DNA from: Paraburkholderia sp. BL25I1N1
Lineage (GTDB): Bacteria; Pseudomonadota; Gammaproteobacteria; Burkholderiales; Burkholderiaceae
Direction of reading: 5' to 3'
NCBI RefSeq assembly: GCF_003002025.1
Contig: NZ_PVZB01000004.1
Span: 1 to 64,000, forward strand
DNA: 64,000 nt
Every line of letters starts with the position of its first letter. The first letter of the stretch is position 1. A model generated the notes under the pieces. The model had not been told where the DNA came from. It ran no database searches and saw nothing but the letters and a program-made list of their open reading frames with translations. This document shows positions 37,926 to 46,899 of this stretch, piece by piece. The position numbers and the translations under genes are program-made.

Positions 37926-37960
37926 GACCGGAATAAGGCGCTGAAGCGCCAACTCTGGTC
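37926..37960. repeat. Palindromic repeat, copy 1
   Basis: Arms GACCGGAAT and ACTCTGGTC pair at eight of nine positions (one G-U, one mismatch) around GGCGCTGAAGCGCC. It is immediately followed by GACAGGAG, the ribosome-site region of the gene at 37975. Confidence 0.75.
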
Positions 37961-37974
37961 GACAGGAGACAACC

Positions 37975-38682
37975 ATGAAGACAACGGTCATACCGATCGT
38001 CGCGTCCGATCACGCGCGGCATGTGCATCCTCACGAACACACGCACGAATACACGCACGAACACACGCATGAGCACAAGCATGAGCACGGCGGCGAGCAT
38101 CGCGCGGCGAAGGCTGCCGCGGCGGCGTTGCGGCTCCCGCTCACGCGTCGCGAGCTTTTGAGAGGCACGGGTGTGCTGATGGGCACGCTGGCGTTCTCGT
38201 CGGTACTGTCGACGCTCGCGCCGAGCCGCGCGTGGGCCCTCGAACTGCAAGGTCTCGACACGCACCAGGGTGAAGTGATTCTGGCCTTCACGCGGCAGAT
38301 CTATCCACATCCCACGCTCGACAACGCGGTCTACGCGCTGGTGGTGAAGGACCTCGACGCGAAAGCGAAAGCCGATCCGGCGGTGCGTCAGCAACTTGCG
38401 GACGGCGTCAGACAACTCGACGCGCAAGCGGGTTCCGACTGGCTCAAGCGTGCGCCCGCGGAGCAGGCGAAGGACGTCGCCGCGCTCGCGGGCACGCCGT
38501 TCTTCAACACGATACGCAGCACCGCGGTGGTTTCGCTGTACGCCAACACCATGGCGTATGCGCACTTCGGCTACGGCGCTTCCGCAGGCGACGGCGGCTA
38601 CCTGACGAAAGGGTTCAACAGCCTTTCGTGGCTGCCTAATCCGCCGGCAGCCGCCAGCGGACCGATCCCTACGGATAGCTAA
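37975..38682 (+). CDS. Histidine-rich, Tat-exported gluconate dehydrogenase subunit 3-like protein
   Basis: 235 residues. Residues about 16-42 alternate His-Glu/His-Thr (HEHTHEYTHEHTHEHKHEH), a likely metal-binding stretch encoded by near-tandem 12-bp units. A twin-arginine signal follows (TRRELLRGTGVLMG then a hydrophobic core ending SRAWA), so the His-rich part precedes the signal and would be lost on cleavage. The mature part (LDTHQGEVILAFTRQIYPHPTLDN) resembles the small subunit of membrane-bound gluconate/sorbitol dehydrogenases. The next gene encodes the GMC flavoprotein, its expected partner. Confidence 0.82.
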   Translation: MKTTVIPIVASDHARHVHPHEHTHEYTHEHTHEHKHEHGGEHRAAKAAAAALRLPLTRRELLRGTGVLMGTLAFSSVLSTLAPSRAWALELQGLDTHQGEVILAFTRQIYPHPTLDNAVYALVVKDLDAKAKADPAVRQQLADGVRQLDAQAGSDWLKRAPAEQAKDVAALAGTPFFNTIRSTAVVSLYANTMAYAHFGYGASAGDGGYLTKGFNSLSWLPNPPAAASGPIPTDS

Positions 38683-38704
38683 TCGCGACGACGGCGTTGC
38701 ATGG

Positions 38705-38738
38705 GATCAGAGTAAGCGCTAAAGCGCCAACTCTGATC
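38705..38738. repeat. Palindromic repeat, copy 2
   Basis: Perfect 9-bp arms GATCAGAGT (38705-38713) and ACTCTGATC (38730-38738) around an inner GCGCTAAAGCGC-like core. It lies between the small-subunit and flavoprotein genes. Confidence 0.85.
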
Positions 38739-38753
38739 GACAGCTTTGCATGG

Positions 38754-38787
38754 GACGGGAGTAAGCGCTAAAGCGCTAACTCCCGTC
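38754..38787. repeat. Palindromic repeat, copy 3
   Basis: Perfect 9-bp arms GACGGGAGT (38754-38762) and ACTCCCGTC (38779-38787), 49 bp after copy 2. Three arm positions differ from copy 2 and each change is matched on the other side. Confidence 0.85.
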
Positions 38788-38802
38788 GACAGGAGGTAAG
38801 AC

Positions 38803-40389
38803 ATGGATCAAGACAACAACAAGGTGCGTTTTTCGCACAACGACGACAAGGTCGTCGTGATCATCGGCTCGGGTGCGGGCGGCGGCACGCTCGCCAACGA
38901 ACTCGCGCAGAAGGGTATCAACGTAGTCGTGCTGGAAGCGGGCAAGCTGCATACGCAGGCCGATTTCACGACGGACGAATGGGGCGCGTTCCAGATGCTG
39001 TCATGGCTCGACAAACGCACCACGTCGGGCAGCTGGCGCATCGCCAAAGACTTTCCGAACCTGCCCGCGTGGATCTGCAAGACGGTCGGCGGCACGACCA
39101 CGCACTGGGCCGGCGCGAGTCTGCGCATCCAGCCGTACGAGTTCAAGGCGAAGACGACCTACGGCGATATCAAGGACGCCAATCTGCTCGATTGGCCGCT
39201 CACGCGTGAAGAGCTCGATCCGTATTACGACCGCGCGTCGCAGAAAATGGGCGTGACGCGCACCAACGGTCTGCCGGGCCTGCCGGGCAACAACAACTTC
39301 AAGGTGATGTCGGCCGGCGCGATGAAAGTCGGCTACAAGGAATGCAATACCGGCCACATGGCGATCAATAGCGTGGTGCGCGACGACCGCGCGCATTGCT
39401 TCCAGCGCGGCTTCTGTTTTCAGGGTTGCCGCACGGGCGCCAAGTGGTCGACGCTCTACACCGAATTGCCGCGCGCTCAGGCAACCGGCCATATGGAGTT
39501 GCGCACGCAGGCCCACGTGGTGCGCATTGAAACCGATGCGCGCGGCAAAGCGAAGGAGGTGGTCTATTACGACGGCAACGGCAAATTGCAGCGGCAGAAG
39601 GCGCGCGTCGTCGCGGTGGCCGGCAACTCGATCGAGACGCCGCGGCTGTTGCTGAACTCGCATTCGAGCAGATTCCCGCAGGGACTCGCGAACGGCTCGG
39701 GCCAGGTGGGCCGCAACTATATGCGTCACACCACGGGCTCCGTGTATGCGGTGTTCAACGACAAGGTGGAGATGTTCAAGGGCACCACGATGGCCGGCAT
39801 CATCGAGGACGAAGCGGTGTTCAATCCGCAACGCGGCTTCGCGGGCGGCTATCACATGGAGACCGTGTCGCTCGGCCTGCCGTTTTACGCGGCTTTTCTC
39901 GATCCGGGCGCATGGGGGCCGACCTTCAGCCAGGCGATGGATCAATACGCGTACACGGCGGGCATGTGGATCGTCGGTGAGGATATGCCGCGCGAGAGCA
40001 ATCGTGTGACCTTGAATACGGACGTGAAGGATCAATACGGCCAGCCGGTCGCCAACGTGCATTTCGACGATCACCCGAACGACGAAGCGATGCGTGAGCA
40101 CGCGTTCAGGCAGGGCACGGCGGTGTACGAAGCGGCGGGCGCGAAGACGGTGTATCGCGTGCCGCCGTATCCGTCCACGCACAACCTCGGCACCGCCCGC
40201 ATGAGTGGGCGAGCCGAAGACGGCGTGTGCAACCGCTTCGGCCAGACGCATGAAGTGTCGAACCTGTTCATTTCGGATGGCAGCCAGTTCACCACCGGCG
40301 CGGCGGAAAATCCGACCTTGACGATCGTCACACTGGCGATCCGTCAGGCGGATCACATCGCCGGGCAGATGAATAAACGCGCGGTGTAA
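38803..40389 (+). CDS. GMC family FAD oxidoreductase (gluconate/sugar-alcohol dehydrogenase large subunit-like)
   Basis: 528 residues. The FAD motif VVVIIGSGAGGGTLANELAQKG is near residue 17, with GGTTTHWAGASLR and the C-terminal PSTHNLGTARMSG...FISDGSQFTTGAAENPTLTIVTLAIRQADHI signatures of GMC dehydrogenases. No Tat or Sec signal is present; such flavoproteins are co-exported with the Tat-signal-bearing small subunit, here the preceding gene. The usual third component, a multi-heme cytochrome c, is not in the neighbourhood. AGGAGG precedes the ATG. Confidence 0.9.
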   Translation: MDQDNNKVRFSHNDDKVVVIIGSGAGGGTLANELAQKGINVVVLEAGKLHTQADFTTDEWGAFQMLSWLDKRTTSGSWRIAKDFPNLPAWICKTVGGTTTHWAGASLRIQPYEFKAKTTYGDIKDANLLDWPLTREELDPYYDRASQKMGVTRTNGLPGLPGNNNFKVMSAGAMKVGYKECNTGHMAINSVVRDDRAHCFQRGFCFQGCRTGAKWSTLYTELPRAQATGHMELRTQAHVVRIETDARGKAKEVVYYDGNGKLQRQKARVVAVAGNSIETPRLLLNSHSSRFPQGLANGSGQVGRNYMRHTTGSVYAVFNDKVEMFKGTTMAGIIEDEAVFNPQRGFAGGYHMETVSLGLPFYAAFLDPGAWGPTFSQAMDQYAYTAGMWIVGEDMPRESNRVTLNTDVKDQYGQPVANVHFDDHPNDEAMREHAFRQGTAVYEAAGAKTVYRVPPYPSTHNLGTARMSGRAEDGVCNRFGQTHEVSNLFISDGSQFTTGAAENPTLTIVTLAIRQADHIAGQMNKRAV

Positions 40390-40536
40390 CGCGGCTGGAC
40401 AGGGCAGGCGCGGCGTTCGGGTTCGATGCGATTGTCGGGCGGCGAATGCCGGCGTATGTTGACGAAGGCGGGCGGCGTGCCGTGGCTGCATGAAAAGCGC
40501 CACGGCGCGCGTGCTTGTAATCAAGGAGCAAACGTT

Positions 40537-40887
40537 ATGTGTGGGATATACATCAACGCCGATCCGATCCTGTACGAGTCGCGCACGCGCTCGTTGCGCA
40601 TTCACGGCGTGATCACCACGGTTCGGCTGGAGAATCTGTTCTGGGACGTGCTGCACGAAATCGCGGCGCGCGAGAGCATGACGACCAGCCAGTTCGCCGT
40701 GAAGCTCTACGACGAACTGATCGCGCTGCGCGGCGAGATGCCGACCAACTTCGCCTCGTTTTTGCGGGTGTGCTGTTTGCGCTATCTGTCGATGCGCACG
40801 GAAAAGGGCGACAGTGCGCCCGATGCGGTGGCCGAACTGGCGGCAGCGGTGAACGAAGCGAAGCCGCGAATTCTGAAGACGGTTTGA
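40537..40887 (+). CDS. Ribbon-helix-helix domain protein
   Basis: 116 residues. RSLRIHGVITTVRLENLFWDVLHEIAARESMTTSQFAVKLYDEL fits an RHH_4-type DNA-binding fold, followed by NFASFLRVCCLRYL, common in these proteins. AAGGAG lies upstream of ATG 40537. DNA binding is inferred from the fold; no partner toxin is adjacent, so an antitoxin role is not supported. Confidence 0.8.
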   Translation: MCGIYINADPILYESRTRSLRIHGVITTVRLENLFWDVLHEIAARESMTTSQFAVKLYDELIALRGEMPTNFASFLRVCCLRYLSMRTEKGDSAPDAVAELAAAVNEAKPRILKTV

Positions 40888-41020
40888 TGCGGGAGGGCCG
40901 ACACGCAGCCGCTGCCGCGGTTGCGCGTGGCCACGAGGGAGACATGCCGCGACGCAACAGGCGCGCGCTGGTCCGCGTGCTAGGATAGCCGGCTCATCAC
41001 GCATAAAGCTGGAGACCTGG

Positions 41021-41401
41021 ATGAGTCCGGAGAGTGCCGCCCGTTTCGATGAAGAGTTCGCGCCTCGCATTGCCGAGGCGATTGCCGCCTGTTTCGCGAC
41101 AACCGTGCAGACCAAAGTGCTGCCGTACGGCGGCCATGGGCATCCCACTCGCGTGCGGATTCACGCAGCGCCCATCGAAGACGTGGGGCACTACGCCTAT
41201 CCGCTGAATCTGTATCTGACCTGGGACAGCGACGAAATCGAGAGACTGATGGGCGCGGACGGGCCCTCGCGTTTCGCCGGCTATCTGGCCGCGCTGCCGC
41301 GCAAACTCGCAGCCTGGAATCATGCGCGCGAACTGGATTTTCTCTCGCATACGCAGGCCGATCCTCTGGTGTTGATCGGCGGACTCGATTTCGAATCGTA
41401 A
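41021..41401 (+). CDS. Conserved hypothetical protein (possibly DUF5594-like)
   Basis: 126 residues from MSPESAARFDEEFAPRIAEAIAACF, soluble, with a mixed alpha/beta appearance (VLPYGGHGHPTRVRIHAAPIED; YPLNLYLTWDSDEIERLM). It resembles a small family I associate with Burkholderia genomes, whose function is unknown. No signal peptide or membrane segment. It lies convergent with the chemoreceptor genes. Confidence 0.7.
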   Translation: MSPESAARFDEEFAPRIAEAIAACFATTVQTKVLPYGGHGHPTRVRIHAAPIEDVGHYAYPLNLYLTWDSDEIERLMGADGPSRFAGYLAALPRKLAAWNHARELDFLSHTQADPLVLIGGLDFES

Positions 41402-41461
41402 GCGGCGCATTGCGCGCCGCTTCGCGCTTGCATAACAGCCGGCGCCATGAGGCGCCAAGCC

Positions 41462-43042
41462 TTAAGCTGTGGCTCCCAGCCGGAAGAAACTCACGCTTTG
41501 CACGAGCCCCGATGCCTTGCTTTGCACCGCATCGGCTGCGGCGGCCGCCTGCTCGACGAGCGCCGCGTTGCTTTGCGTCACCTGATCCATCTGCGTGACG
41601 GCATCGTTCACTTCCGCGATACCCGCTGCCTGATCGACGCTTGCCGTCGCGATCGATTCGACGATGCGCGTCACGCTGCCCGCGCTCGCCACCACGCCGT
41701 CCATCGTATTGCTCGCGTGATTGATCAGCTGCGTGCCGGCGTCGATCGTGGCGACCGACTCGCGAATCAGCGTCTTGATCTCCTGCGCGGCATCGGCGGA
41801 ACGTTGCGCGAGACTGCGCACTTCGCTCGCGACCACCGCGAAGCCGCGCCCTTGCGTGCCGGCGCGGGCCGCTTCCACCGCGGCGTTGAGCGCGAGGATA
41901 TTGGTCTGCGCCGCGATGGCTTCCACCACCGCGATGATATCGACGATGCGCCTGGACGCCGCTTCGATCTGGCCCATCGTGCGCACCGCGTCGCTCATCA
42001 CGGCGCCGCCATCGCGCGCAGCCTGCGCCGCGGTTTGCGCGAGCGTGGTGGCCTCGCGCGCATTGGCGGCGTTGCGCTGAACCGAGTCGGTGAAATGCTG
42101 CATCGACGCGGCGGTTTCCTCAAGCGAGGCCGCTTGCTGTTCAGTGCGTGCGGACAGGTCGAGGTTGCCTGCGGCGATCTCCTGCGTGGCCGACGAAATC
42201 GTCGTCGCGCCTTCACGAATCTCGCTGACGATCTGCCGCAAGCGCCGGTTCATGTCGTTGAGCGCGATGAGCAGCAGGCCGGTCTCGTCGCGGCTCACCA
42301 CGGCCACGTCCGCGCGCAGATCGCCTGCCGCCACCGCTTGCGCGACGCCCACGGCCTGCCTGACCGGCAGTGTGATGCTGCGGCTGAGAAACCACACCGC
42401 AATTGCGCCGATGCCGAGCGAGCCGATCACGACCGACAGCAACAGCACCGTGGCGATCGTATAGGCGCGTTCCGCCGCTTCGCTCGTGCGCACGCTGGAA
42501 TCCTGCGCCTGTTGCATGACGGAAGCGACGATGTCGTCGATCGCGGCGGTCGGCGCGCGGTCGATGCCCTTCACGAGCGCGTCGACCACGTGCGCGGTGT
42601 TCGGATCGGCGGCGTCGTAGCGCTTGAGCGCAGCGAGGTAAGTGTCCTGCAACGAAGCGTGCGTGGCGAGGGCCTTGTCGACGCCGTCCACGTTCGCGCC
42701 CAATGCGCTCAACTGATCCTTCAGACGCAGCAGGGCGGCGTGCGTCGTGCCGCTTTCCTTGCTGAAGGCATCACGGTATTTGGCGAACGCGGCCGGATCG
42801 GCGCCGCGCAACAACAGGTCCTTCCATTCCTGCACCTGCTTCTTGAACTCGACCTGTGCGACGCGCGCCGTGTCGGCGGCTCGCGCATAGTGAGCGAGCG
42901 ATTGCGCCGACTCGATTTGCAGCGCGTGCGTTTTCGCCAGCGCATGCCAGCCTTCCAGGCCCACGATCATCGTCGCGGCCAGCAACACCGCGCCGAGCAA
43001 GGCCAATTTAACGGCGATCTTCAGATTTCTATAGAACGTCAC
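41462..43042 (-). CDS. Methyl-accepting chemotaxis protein (4HB sensor)
   Basis: 526 residues. Membrane helix at about 10-32, a helical periplasmic domain of 4HB_MCP type (about 33-185), a second helix ([21 protein letters not shown]), HAMP, then the signalling domain with the hairpin tip [37 protein letters not shown]. It reports ligand state to CheA/CheW. No CheR-binding pentapeptide is seen at the C-terminus. It lies 22 bp downstream of another receptor gene, so they may be co-transcribed. Confidence 0.94.
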   Translation of the reverse strand: MTFYRNLKIAVKLALLGAVLLAATMIVGLEGWHALAKTHALQIESAQSLAHYARAADTARVAQVEFKKQVQEWKDLLLRGADPAAFAKYRDAFSKESGTTHAALLRLKDQLSALGANVDGVDKALATHASLQDTYLAALKRYDAADPNTAHVVDALVKGIDRAPTAAIDDIVASVMQQAQDSSVRTSEAAERAYTIATVLLLSVVIGSLGIGAIAVWFLSRSITLPVRQAVGVAQAVAAGDLRADVAVVSRDETGLLLIALNDMNRRLRQIVSEIREGATTISSATQEIAAGNLDLSARTEQQAASLEETAASMQHFTDSVQRNAANAREATTLAQTAAQAARDGGAVMSDAVRTMGQIEAASRRIVDIIAVVEAIAAQTNILALNAAVEAARAGTQGRGFAVVASEVRSLAQRSADAAQEIKTLIRESVATIDAGTQLINHASNTMDGVVASAGSVTRIVESIATASVDQAAGIAEVNDAVTQMDQVTQSNAALVEQAAAAADAVQSKASGLVQSVSFFRLGATA

Positions 43043-43064
43043 TGCAATGTCCCAGGTAAGGCGT

Positions 43065-44864
43065 TTAATCGAGTTTGAATTGCGTCACCGCGCCTGCCAG
43101 GCTGACGGCCTGGTTTTGCAGTGCCGCGGCGGCCGCGGTGGATTGCTCGACCAGCGCGGCGTTCTGTTGAACCATCTCGTCGAGTTGGCTGACCGCGCGG
43201 TTCACTTCCTGAATGCCCCGCGTCTGCTCGCTGGCGGCCTGGGTGATTTCGGAAATGATGGTCGTCACGTTGGCGACGTTGCTGACGATCTCCGTCATCG
43301 TCTCGCCGGCCTGGCGCACCTGTCCCGAACCCGACGTCACGCTCGCCACTGTCGATTCGATCAGCGCCTTGATTTCCTTCGCGGCCTGCGCGCTGCGCTG
43401 CGCGAGGCTGCGCACTTCGCCGGCCACCACCGCGAAACCGCGGCCCTGTTCGCCCGCGCGCGCGGCTTCCACCGCGGCGTTCAACGCGAGGATGTTGGTC
43501 TGAAACGCGATGCCGTCGATCACGCCGATGATGTCGGAGATCTTCACCGACGCATGCTGGATCTCGCCCATCGTCGCAATCACTTCGGAGATCACGACGC
43601 CGCCGCGCGAAGCGACCTGCGAGGCGGACACGGCGGTATCGTCGGCCTGCTTCGCCGCGCTTGCCGACTGCGTGACGGTCGAGGTGATTTCTTCCATCGA
43701 CGCGGCGGTTTGCTGCAAGCTCGCCGCGGCGGACTCCGTGCGGCCCGACAGATCGACGTTGCCCGCGGCGATTTCATTCGCGGCCACGCGCACCGATTCG
43801 CTGGCGTCGCGAATCTGGCGCATCACGTGGCTGAGTTTGTCGATGAAGGTGTTGAACGAACGCGCGATCTGCGCGACTTCGTCGTTGCCGACGGCGGGCA
43901 GGCGTTGCGTGAGGTCGCCTTCACCGGAGCCGATGGCATCCATCGCGTCGCGCACTTTCGACAGACGCTGGAACGACACGGCGGTGACCGCCGCCACGAC
44001 CGCGGCGGCGATGCCCGCGATCACGATCAACGCGATCACCGAAGCGGTCAGCAGCGAACGCATGCCGGCGGTCGCTTCGGCTTTGTCGAGCGCGACGACC
44101 GCGTACCAGTCCGTGCCGGGAATCGCCTGGGCGCGCAGCAGCTTCGTGCTGCCGTTCACGTCCATTTCAAGCGGACGCCCCGCGCTGAAGAGAGCAGCGA
44201 GCTTGTCGCCGGTCAACCCCGGCGCCACATCGGAGACCGGCTTCAAGGTCAGTTTCGCATCGGGATACGCGACGATATGGCCGCTCGCATCGATCAACAT
44301 GCCGAAGCTCGCCGGCGTCGGATGAATCGCTTTGACGTTGGCGATCACGCTGTCCATCGTGACGTCGCCGGACACCACGCCTTTCACCGCGCCGTCGCGC
44401 ACCACCGGCGCGGCGAACGCCACCACCAGCTTGCCCGTGCCCACGTCCACGTAAGGCGGCGTGACCACCGGCTTGCCCGCTTCCGCGGCCTGCCTGTACC
44501 AGGGACGGCCGGTCGGATCGTAGTCGGGCGGAATGCCGGTCGGATCGGAGAACTTCGCCGTCTTGTCCGCATAGCCGACGTACACGTTGGTGAACTTGCC
44601 GGCCGCGGCGATCTGCTTCAGCGCGGCGGACGGATCCGCTTGCAGCACCGCGTCCTGCAGCGAGTTGATCATCTGGCTGTTGGTGGCGACCCAGTCGCCG
44701 ATGCCGTCCGCGTGACCGCTTTCGACCGCGGTCAGACTGCTGTCGATGGCATCGGCGTTATACGAGTTGGCGACGACATAGTTGAGAACCGCGTTGGCGG
44801 CGAGCGCGACCACAACGATAGCGACGCACAGGGCGACGATGCGCGCGCGAATGGAGGTGAACAT
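43065..44864 (-). CDS. Methyl-accepting chemotaxis protein (dCache sensor)
   Basis: 599 residues. First helix [25 protein letters not shown] (about 8-32), a large periplasmic double-Cache domain (about 35-275, with [11 protein letters not shown] and [12 protein letters not shown]), second helix near 280-305, HAMP, and the tip [37 protein letters not shown]. dCache domains of this kind often bind amino or organic acids. Start at MFTSIRAR (44864) places the first helix correctly; 27 upstream in-frame codons are unlikely. Confidence 0.94.
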   Translation of the reverse strand: MFTSIRARIVALCVAIVVVALAANAVLNYVVANSYNADAIDSSLTAVESGHADGIGDWVATNSQMINSLQDAVLQADPSAALKQIAAAGKFTNVYVGYADKTAKFSDPTGIPPDYDPTGRPWYRQAAEAGKPVVTPPYVDVGTGKLVVAFAAPVVRDGAVKGVVSGDVTMDSVIANVKAIHPTPASFGMLIDASGHIVAYPDAKLTLKPVSDVAPGLTGDKLAALFSAGRPLEMDVNGSTKLLRAQAIPGTDWYAVVALDKAEATAGMRSLLTASVIALIVIAGIAAAVVAAVTAVSFQRLSKVRDAMDAIGSGEGDLTQRLPAVGNDEVAQIARSFNTFIDKLSHVMRQIRDASESVRVAANEIAAGNVDLSGRTESAAASLQQTAASMEEITSTVTQSASAAKQADDTAVSASQVASRGGVVISEVIATMGEIQHASVKISDIIGVIDGIAFQTNILALNAAVEAARAGEQGRGFAVVAGEVRSLAQRSAQAAKEIKALIESTVASVTSGSGQVRQAGETMTEIVSNVANVTTIISEITQAASEQTRGIQEVNRAVSQLDEMVQQNAALVEQSTAAAAALQNQAVSLAGAVTQFKLD

Positions 44865-45156
44865 GTCGGGAGTCTTTCGGAGTGAGCGGTGAACCGGAGT
44901 CGGAGTCGGTGAGGCGGGGGCCTCACACGGTGTATACGGCTCCAATTAGTGGGACTTGAGCGGGGAATGCTTTCAATTGCTCACCAATGGCGGGTGAGCG
45001 GTGCGGGGCGGCGTGTCGAGTTCGCGCGAAATTTTTCTTGCGCGTTGGCTTTTTCAATGCGCACGGAAACAGCGCGTCGTTGCGCGCTTATCGATCGCTA
45101 GCGACGCGCTGTATTCGTATGATGATAACGCCGGCTAGAGGCGTCCAAGGATCGCT

Positions 45157-46548
45157 TCACATCACCGGAGAGTGCAGATGATGCGGATGATCGAGTGTCT
45201 CCGCAACGATGCGCAGCGCCTCTTCGCATTCCTCGCGCGTTTTCGATCCGCCGAGGCAGACGCGCATGGCGTTGGGCGGATTGCCATCGGTCGAAAACGC
45301 GGCGCCCGCCACGGCGGCGATGCCCTGATTGCGCAACTGCAACGCGAGTTCGGACGCGCTCCAGCCGCTTTCCACCGGCACCGGCAACCACAAATGAAAG
45401 CCATCCTGATGCGCTTCGAAAGGCCATGCTTCGAGCATGCGCGAAGCAATGGCCTGGCGGGCGCGCGACTCGTTGCGGATCGCGTTGAGCATGTCAGCCG
45501 CGGTGCCGTCCACGATCCACTGCGTCGCGAGCATGACCGTGAACGGGCTCGCCATCACGGTGGTGGCGCGCAATGCGCCGGCTAGCCGCTGCGTTTGCCG
45601 CGGCGTCGGCGCATGCAGATGCGCGACGCGCAAACCCGCGCCGAAGCTCTTCGACAAACCGGTGACGTAATAGGTCAGTTCGGGCGCGAAACTCGCGAGC
45701 GCGTCGGGCGCGTTCTGCGGCAGCATCGCGTAGGCGTCGTCTTCGATGATCGGCACGCTGTAGCGCAGCGCCACGTCGGCGAGCGCTTCGCGCCGTTTGT
45801 GCGTGAGCGTGAGCGTGCTCGGATTCTGCAGCGTCGGATTGCAATAGAACGCGCTCGGCTTGTCGGTCTTGCAGAGCGCCTCGAAGGCGTGCGCGAGCGG
45901 TCCTTCGTCATCGCGCGGCAACGCCTGTAGACGCACGCCGAGTTGCGCGGCGATCGCCTTGATGCCGGGGTAGGCGAGTGCATCGAGGCAAATGGTGCCG
46001 CCCGGGCGCGCCAACTGCGAGACGAGCGCCACCAGCGCGCTATGGATGCCCGGGCACACCAGCACGTTTTGCGCGTCGCAATGCGGCACGCGGCGTCTCA
46101 ACCATTCGGCGCCCGCGTCCTTGTCGGCCGCCGAGCCGCCGAAGTCCTGATAGCGCAGCAATTGATAGGGATCGCTATCGGCCATCTGCCGGGCGGCGGA
46201 TTCGCGCAGGCGTATCGCAAAGTCGGGTGGCTCGGGGGGCGTGTTCATCGACATCTCGATGCTGCTGCCGCCCGCGAGCGGCAATGTAGCTGTACGACCG
46301 CGCACGAACGTGCCGCTGCCCGCGCGCGAATCGAGCAGGCCACGTTTGCGCGCTTCGGCGTAAGCGCGCGCCACCGTCGTGTAGTTCAGCGCGAGTTCCA
46401 GAGCGAGATCGCGCAGCCCCGGCAAGCGGTCGCGTGGACGCAGCCGCCCAGTGGCGAGATCTTCTTCGATCAGATCGGGAATCGCCAGATAGGCGGGTTT
46501 GCGAATGTCGGCGAGACGTTTGATCCAGTGATGTGTCGGGCTGCTCAT
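45157..46548 (-). CDS. MocR/PdxR-type regulator (GntR helix-turn-helix fused to aminotransferase fold)
   Basis: 463 residues. N-terminal GntR winged helix (about 15-80: YLAIPDLIEEDLATGRLRPRDRLPGLRDLALELALNYTTVARAYAEARKRGLL) joined to a fold type I PLP aminotransferase domain, with IIEDDAYAML and the PLP lysine in VTGLSKSFGAGLRVA. MocR proteins use PLP-amino acid adducts as effectors. It is divergent from the Nit1C cluster; a 24-bp palindrome near its start recurs in part at the Nit1C promoter, so this is a candidate regulator of that cluster. MSSPTHH (46548) is taken as the start. Confidence 0.9.
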   Translation of the reverse strand: MSSPTHHWIKRLADIRKPAYLAIPDLIEEDLATGRLRPRDRLPGLRDLALELALNYTTVARAYAEARKRGLLDSRAGSGTFVRGRTATLPLAGGSSIEMSMNTPPEPPDFAIRLRESAARQMADSDPYQLLRYQDFGGSAADKDAGAEWLRRRVPHCDAQNVLVCPGIHSALVALVSQLARPGGTICLDALAYPGIKAIAAQLGVRLQALPRDDEGPLAHAFEALCKTDKPSAFYCNPTLQNPSTLTLTHKRREALADVALRYSVPIIEDDAYAMLPQNAPDALASFAPELTYYVTGLSKSFGAGLRVAHLHAPTPRQTQRLAGALRATTVMASPFTVMLATQWIVDGTAADMLNAIRNESRARQAIASRMLEAWPFEAHQDGFHLWLPVPVESGWSASELALQLRNQGIAAVAGAAFSTDGNPPNAMRVCLGGSKTREECEEALRIVAETLDHPHHLHSPVM

Positions 46549-46580
46549 TGGTTTCGGATCTCTATTCACGTTGAGAGAAC

Positions 46581-46604
46581 TTGATCGCATCCGCATGCGA
46601 TCAA
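46581..46604. promoter_or_regulatory. 24-bp palindrome near the mocR start, candidate MocR operator
   Basis: Perfect arms TTGATCGCAT and ATGCGATCAA separated by CCGC. It lies 33 bp upstream of the MocR start codon on the minus strand. Confidence 0.6.
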
Positions 46605-46667
46605 TGATCGGATTGATCGACTGTGGTGAATGACTGCACCACGCCGACACGTCGGTATGCGCGAATC

Positions 46668-46682
46668 GCACATGGCTGGTGC
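46668..46682. promoter_or_regulatory. NtrC-like upstream activating site
   Basis: GCAC-N5-TGGTGC, matching the NtrC consensus GCAC-N5-TGGTGC in all fixed positions, centred about 150 bp upstream of the -24/-12 element. Confidence 0.55.
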
Positions 46683-46790
46683 GGTAATGCGTTACCGACA
46701 GCGTTTGCACGACATGCGTCGGCTATATGCAACCTTCGCGCCAAAATTTTTTCGAGTCGCACTTCGAATCGAGACGGAATTGATTGCTGA

Positions 46791-46816
46791 TTGATCGCAT
46801 TCGCGTGCCCGATCAA
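46791..46816. promoter_or_regulatory. Second, imperfect copy of the mocR palindrome at the Nit1C promoter
   Basis: Begins TTGATCGCAT exactly as the first copy and ends CGATCAA, with a centre 2 bp longer. It abuts the -24 box, where a bound protein could block sigma-54 polymerase or assist it. Confidence 0.55.
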
Positions 46817-46832
46817 TGGCACGGCCGTTGCA
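46817..46832 (+). promoter_or_regulatory. Sigma-54 (-24/-12) promoter of the Nit1C cluster
   Basis: TGGCACGGCCGTTGCA matches TGGCACG-N4-TTGCA at every fixed position, with GG and GC 10 bp apart. It lies 68 bp before the first Nit1C start codon. Confidence 0.8.
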
Positions 46833-46899
46833 TTGGAAGAAGCGCGCACAGCTTGAACGCGCGTCCTCTTTTACTTAGCAAACCTGATCGGAGAGTGTC

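Larger units (their letters stand above)
46549..46899. other. Divergent regulatory region, mocR to Nit1C
   Basis: 351 bp without a gene. It holds the palindromes at 46581-46604 and 46791-46816, an NtrC-like site at 46668-46682, a small GGTAA/TTACC palindrome (46683-46696) and a -24/-12 promoter at 46817-46832. Confidence 0.75.

Noticed and set aside
38032..38100. Short repeats resembling a CRISPR-like array
   Set aside because: The units are 12-bp codon repeats encoding alternating His-Glu/Thr inside a gene; no spacers and no cas genes.
40537..40887. Antitoxin of a toxin-antitoxin pair
   Set aside because: Ribbon-helix-helix fold only; no toxin-like gene is adjacent on either side.
39001..41148. 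715-codon minus-strand open frame
   Set aside because: Lies antisense to the GMC oxidoreductase gene and beyond it; Arg/His/Ala-rich with no motif. A GC-rich shadow frame.
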